Source: DATILI01 sp035476635 (GTDB lineage Bacteria; Pseudomonadota; Gammaproteobacteria; Burkholderiales; Burkholderiaceae_C). From it: 18,971 nt of DNA. The stretch spans positions 1-18,971 of the forward strand of contig DATILI010000260.1 of NCBI GenBank assembly GCA_035476635.1, in the 5' to 3' direction. Both the position numbers and the translations under genes were made by a program. The notes below the pieces were generated by a model. The model saw only the letters and a list, made by a program, of their open reading frames with translations, was not told where the DNA came from and ran no database searches. The first letter of the stretch is position 1; every line of letters starts with the position of its first letter. Positions 16,182 through 18,971 of this stretch are shown one piece after another.

Positions 16182-17363
16182 ATGAGCGCTATTGGCATCA
16201 AAGCCGCTGAGCCAGCCATGCCTGCCGTTCTTTGGGCTTTGCTGTTCGGCAACTTCGTGATCGGCACCGGCGTGATGGTCGTGCCGGGAACGCTGAACGA
16301 AATCAGTGCCTCGCTCCAGGTATCGGTGGCTACCGCAGGCCAGCTGATCACGGCCGCCGCACTATGCATGTGCCTTGGAGCGCCGCTGTGCGCAGCGGTC
16401 GTCGCAGGCTGGGACCGGCGCCGGTTGCTGGCCTTGTCCATGCTCTGGTTCGGCGCGCTGCACATGGCTTGTGCTGCCATGCCGAGTTTCGCCGCCCTGC
16501 TGCCGATGCGCGTGCTCGCGGTCATTGCGCCGGCCATCTTCACACCGCAGGCCGCCGCCTGCGTCGGCCTGCTGGTGCCGCCTGAACAACGGGGCCGCGC
16601 CATCACTTTTGTGTTCCTGGGCTGGTCGGTTGCTTCCGTACTCGGCATGCCCTTGAGCGCGCTCATCGGCGGCACCTGGGGCTGGCAAAGCGCCTTCATG
16701 CTGATCGGGCTGTTGAGCCTGGTCAGCGCCTGGTGGGTCTGGCGCGCCATGCCCGATGGCGTGAAGCCACCCGCATTGTCGATGGCAGCCTGGCGCGAAA
16801 CCCTGCAGTCCTGGCCACTGATGCTTTGCGTTGCCGTCACCGTGCTGTACTCGGCCGGCCAGTTCGTGCTGTTCTCCTACTTTGCGCCCTACTACAAAGC
16901 CAGCATCGGCATCACAGCGCTGGAACTCAGCCTGCTGTTTGCGTGGTTTGGCGCCTTTGGCTTCCTGGGCAACATGTTGATGTCGCGCCATATCGATCGC
17001 ATCGGCGCATCGCGCGCGGTCATGATCGGCATCGCCTGCATGGCGATGAGCCTGTTGATCTGGCCCTTGGGCACCAACCTGGCTCTTGCTGCTTTGGTGT
17101 CGGTGCCATGGGCGCTGGGCTGCTTTTCTTCCAATTCGGCCCAGCAGGCGCGGTTGGTCGGCCTTGCGCCAGGTCTCGCCGCCGGCTCGATCGCGCTCAA
17201 CAGTTCGGCCATGTATGCAGGCCAGGCCCTGGGGGCCGGCAGCGGTGGCTGGCTGATAGCACAGGACCGCATGGACCTGTTGCATTGGGTTGGCTTCGCC
17301 GGCCTCGCAATGGCCATGGCGGTCAGTTGGCTGGCGAGCCGCGCGCGCCGGCACGGCTCCTGA
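16182..17363 (+). CDS. Major facilitator superfamily transporter, drug:H+ antiporter-1 type
   Basis: 393 residues from the ATG at 16182 with GAAGAGG upstream. About twelve hydrophobic helices in two six-helix halves fill the protein. The loop between helices 2 and 3 reads AGWDRRRLLAL, the short form of the MFS A-motif, and its counterpart in the second half is MSRHIDRIGASRAVM. Helix 5 region VASVLGMPLSALIGGTWGWQ fits motif C of DHA1 exporters (arabinose-efflux-like). It probably exports a small molecule with proton exchange across the inner membrane; the substrate is unknown. It lies behind a D-2-hydroxyacid dehydrogenase gene and converges on the FimV-like gene with 21 bp between the stops. 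Confidence 0.9.
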   Translation: MSAIGIKAAEPAMPAVLWALLFGNFVIGTGVMVVPGTLNEISASLQVSVATAGQLITAAALCMCLGAPLCAAVVAGWDRRRLLALSMLWFGALHMACAAMPSFAALLPMRVLAVIAPAIFTPQAAACVGLLVPPEQRGRAITFVFLGWSVASVLGMPLSALIGGTWGWQSAFMLIGLLSLVSAWWVWRAMPDGVKPPALSMAAWRETLQSWPLMLCVAVTVLYSAGQFVLFSYFAPYYKASIGITALELSLLFAWFGAFGFLGNMLMSRHIDRIGASRAVMIGIACMAMSLLIWPLGTNLALAALVSVPWALGCFSSNSAQQARLVGLAPGLAAGSIALNSSAMYAGQALGAGSGGWLIAQDRMDLLHWVGFAGLAMAMAVSWLASRARRHGS

Positions 17364-17371
17364 TTCAGCCT

Positions 17372-17405
17372 CCCAAGTGCCGGCTCAGTGCCGGCTCCCC
17401 TTGGG
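17372..17405. other. Nested inverted repeat between convergent genes
   Basis: CCCAAG (17372-17377) pairs with CTTGGG (17400-17405), and inside it two self-complementary GCCGGC copies (17379-17384, 17389-17394) pair around TCAGT. The structure contains the FimV-like stop codon. It lacks a T-run, so a bidirectional terminator or a REP-like element is possible. Confidence 0.4.
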
Positions 17406-18971
17406 GGCGATGTCCGCCTCCACGTCAGGGTCGAACAGATTGAAATCGACCAGCTTTTGCTTGTCCGATTTGGCGCCTGCGGGCGCATCTCCTGATGGAA
17501 TCTCCGGCAAATCCTCTTCCGGCAGCAGTACTTCCGGAAGATCGCTGGCGCCGGGCACGTCATCGCTCAGATCCAGATCCAGCCGCAATCGGTCGGAACG
17601 GGGAATCACCGGCAGATCGGACAAGGGCTCGCCTGCGGGAGAGTACATCTCCATGGTCTGCGATGACAGGACCGCCGACACCGAAGACAACTCGCTGGGA
17701 CCGTCCCCGAGACCAGGCTCCTCCGGCGGCGCCAGCGGCGCCACGCGGCTCCTGCGCGCTTGCGCAACCCGCTCCGCAGCGTCCTGGTTGTCCAGCGACG
17801 CCACGATGCCGCCCTTGCCCATCGCGTGCAGCATCAACAGCTCACGGAAAGCCGCCAAGTCGAAAATCTCCGCGCTCTGCCCGCCGGGCTGGGGGTACAA
17901 GTACTCCTCGATCAGCGCAAGTGCCTGAGGCGACGGCCACAGCGCCTCAATGTCGGCCATGACCTCGGGGTACTCCTCAAGCAACTTGCCTTCGTTGTTG
18001 AAGCCGGTGAACCCCGGAACGCGCCCGTTGAATATCTGGTTGAACTCCCCGCGCAGCTGATTGAAATCCTCGATGCGGCTCAAGGTGTGGTAAATCTTCA
18101 AAAGATCCAGGTAAGCCAGCGGGCTGGACTCGGGGTTCTCGCCGATGTGTTTCTTCAGCACCGCAATGGCCTGGTCGTACTGGCCCAGCGACACAAAGAA
18201 CTCCGCATGCTGCTGGACGTCGAACAACTCCTCGGGGTTGACCGCGCGCTGCACGCGCGGCGCCGCCTGTTGCTGCACACGCGCAGGCGGGCTTGCCACC
18301 ACGGCCGCCACAACCGGCGCTGCTCCGGGCAAGCTTTGGCGCAGGCTGTCCAGCGTAGATTCAACCCGGTCCAGGTCGACATCCACCTTGCTCACGCGGT
18401 GCCCACCAACACTGGGCGGCCCCACCGAAGCCGAACCCGTGCTGACGACGCCAAGACCGTCCGAATGCACCTCGTCTGCTGCGTCCCGGTTGCGCCACCA
18501 CTCCGGCGCCATGGACTCCGCCTCGCGGCGCTTGACCCACAGGTAGGCCGCCAATGCCGCCACGGCGAGCAGCAGCGCCACCAGGCCATAGGTCACGCCG
18601 TTGGCGTAGCGCCCGTCTTCCACCTTCTGCAAGCGGATCTGGAGCTCGGCCAGCTTGGCTTCGTTGCGGGAGGTCTGGTCGCGCAACGCCTTGTTGGCCT
18701 TTTCCGCCTCTTCCAGCTTCTTGGCTTGCGCCACCAGTTCTTCGGGCTGGGCGTTCAGGGCGCGCCACATCGCTGCCGCTTCGCTGCGCTGAGCAGCATT
18801 GTTGTCTGCGGCAGGGGCAGAAATGAGTTCCTGTGAAGGCTTGAGTGCCGCCTCGCGCTCGGCAACCACCTCCACGGATTCCAGCTTCAGGCGCGGTTTG
18901 CTTGGCGCAGGCTCCGCCTTGGGTACGGCAACCGCGACAGTGGGTGCCTTGGCCGTGCTGGCTCGCGCCGG
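17385..18971 (-). CDS. FimV-like membrane protein, N-terminal part outside window
   Basis: 528 residues are visible; the frame is open to the right edge, so the start and any LysM/signal region are missing. In order: a Pro/Ala/Lys-rich linker, a coiled coil (about QPEELVAQAKKLEEAEKANK and the following 30 residues), one membrane helix (TYGLVALLLAVAALAAYLWV) ending in KRRE, and a cytoplasmic part. That part has a TPR-like unit: DVQQHAEFFVSLGQYDQAIA, then VLKKHIGENPESSPLAYLDL. An acidic tail follows, ending near KQKLVDFNLFDPDVEADIAPK. This coiled coil/single helix/TPR plan is that of FimV/HubP polar landmark proteins of type IV pilus and polar assembly. The usual C-terminal FimV helical domain was not recognised, so it may be a shorter paralogue. 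Confidence 0.8.
   Translation of the reverse strand, partial: PARASTAKAPTVAVAVPKAEPAPSKPRLKLESVEVVAEREAALKPSQELISAPAADNNAAQRSEAAAMWRALNAQPEELVAQAKKLEEAEKANKALRDQTSRNEAKLAELQIRLQKVEDGRYANGVTYGLVALLLAVAALAAYLWVKRREAESMAPEWWRNRDAADEVHSDGLGVVSTGSASVGPPSVGGHRVSKVDVDLDRVESTLDSLRQSLPGAAPVVAAVVASPPARVQQQAAPRVQRAVNPEELFDVQQHAEFFVSLGQYDQAIAVLKKHIGENPESSPLAYLDLLKIYHTLSRIEDFNQLRGEFNQIFNGRVPGFTGFNNEGKLLEEYPEVMADIEALWPSPQALALIEEYLYPQPGGQSAEIFDLAAFRELLMLHAMGKGGIVASLDNQDAAERVAQARRSRVAPLAPPEEPGLGDGPSELSSVSAVLSSQTMEMYSPAGEPLSDLPVIPRSDRLRLDLDLSDDVPGASDLPEVLLPEEDLPEIPSGDAPAGAKSDKQKLVDFNLFDPDVEADIAPKGSRH

Overview
The window reads as chromosomal, GC-rich DNA from a betaproteobacterium of the order Burkholderiales, most likely family Comamonadaceae. 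This is judged from protein resemblance and gene order (exbB-exbD-lpxK-Trm112-kdsB-adk; lexA with CTG-N10-CAG SOS boxes; neighbouring dimeric and monomeric isocitrate dehydrogenases), not from a database search. No insertion sequence, phage gene, CRISPR array, tRNA or rRNA was seen. Gene density is high, and both edges cut through genes.

Left part (1-7198): the tail of a short-chain dehydrogenase enters from the left and converges on icd, the dimeric NADP-isocitrate dehydrogenase. Divergent from icd are two small exported-protein genes, an Ala/Pro/Lys-rich peptide and a DUF192 protein, separated by a strong terminator. They converge on a second, unrelated isocitrate dehydrogenase, the monomeric 745-residue type. 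Upstream of it, also leftward, lie sodB (iron superoxide dismutase) and xseA (exonuclease VII large subunit), 45 bp apart. The sodB/monomeric-icd gap holds a good sodB terminator and a second terminator-like hairpin in the icd leader.

Middle (7199-11403): a 346-bp gene-free stretch carries a consensus DnaA box and a probable exbB promoter. It leads into a compact rightward run: ExbB/ExbD proton channel, LpxK (lipid A 4'-kinase), a Trm112-like small protein, KdsB (CMP-Kdo synthetase) and Adk. lpxK, the small gene and kdsB overlap and are probably translationally coupled. LpxK and KdsB serve lipid A/LPS core synthesis, ExbBD energises envelope processes, and Adk sits behind its own short leader and ends at a strong terminator.

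Right part (11404-18971): a leftward three-gene operon encodes an L-asparaginase, a four-helix membrane protein and a DUF6152 exported protein whose predicted mature form begins with histidine. It is divergent from lexA across 78 bp that contain two SOS boxes. After lexA come a small conserved unknown gene, a leftward DUF1993 gene, a rightward D-2-hydroxyacid dehydrogenase with an MFS transporter, and, convergent with these, the C-terminal 528 residues of a FimV-like membrane protein running off the right edge.

Most genes are ordinary housekeeping. The least explained parts are the asparaginase/membrane protein/DUF6152 operon beside lexA, the paired isocitrate dehydrogenases, the leader hairpins of the monomeric icd and adk, and the FimV-like protein outside its usual context.
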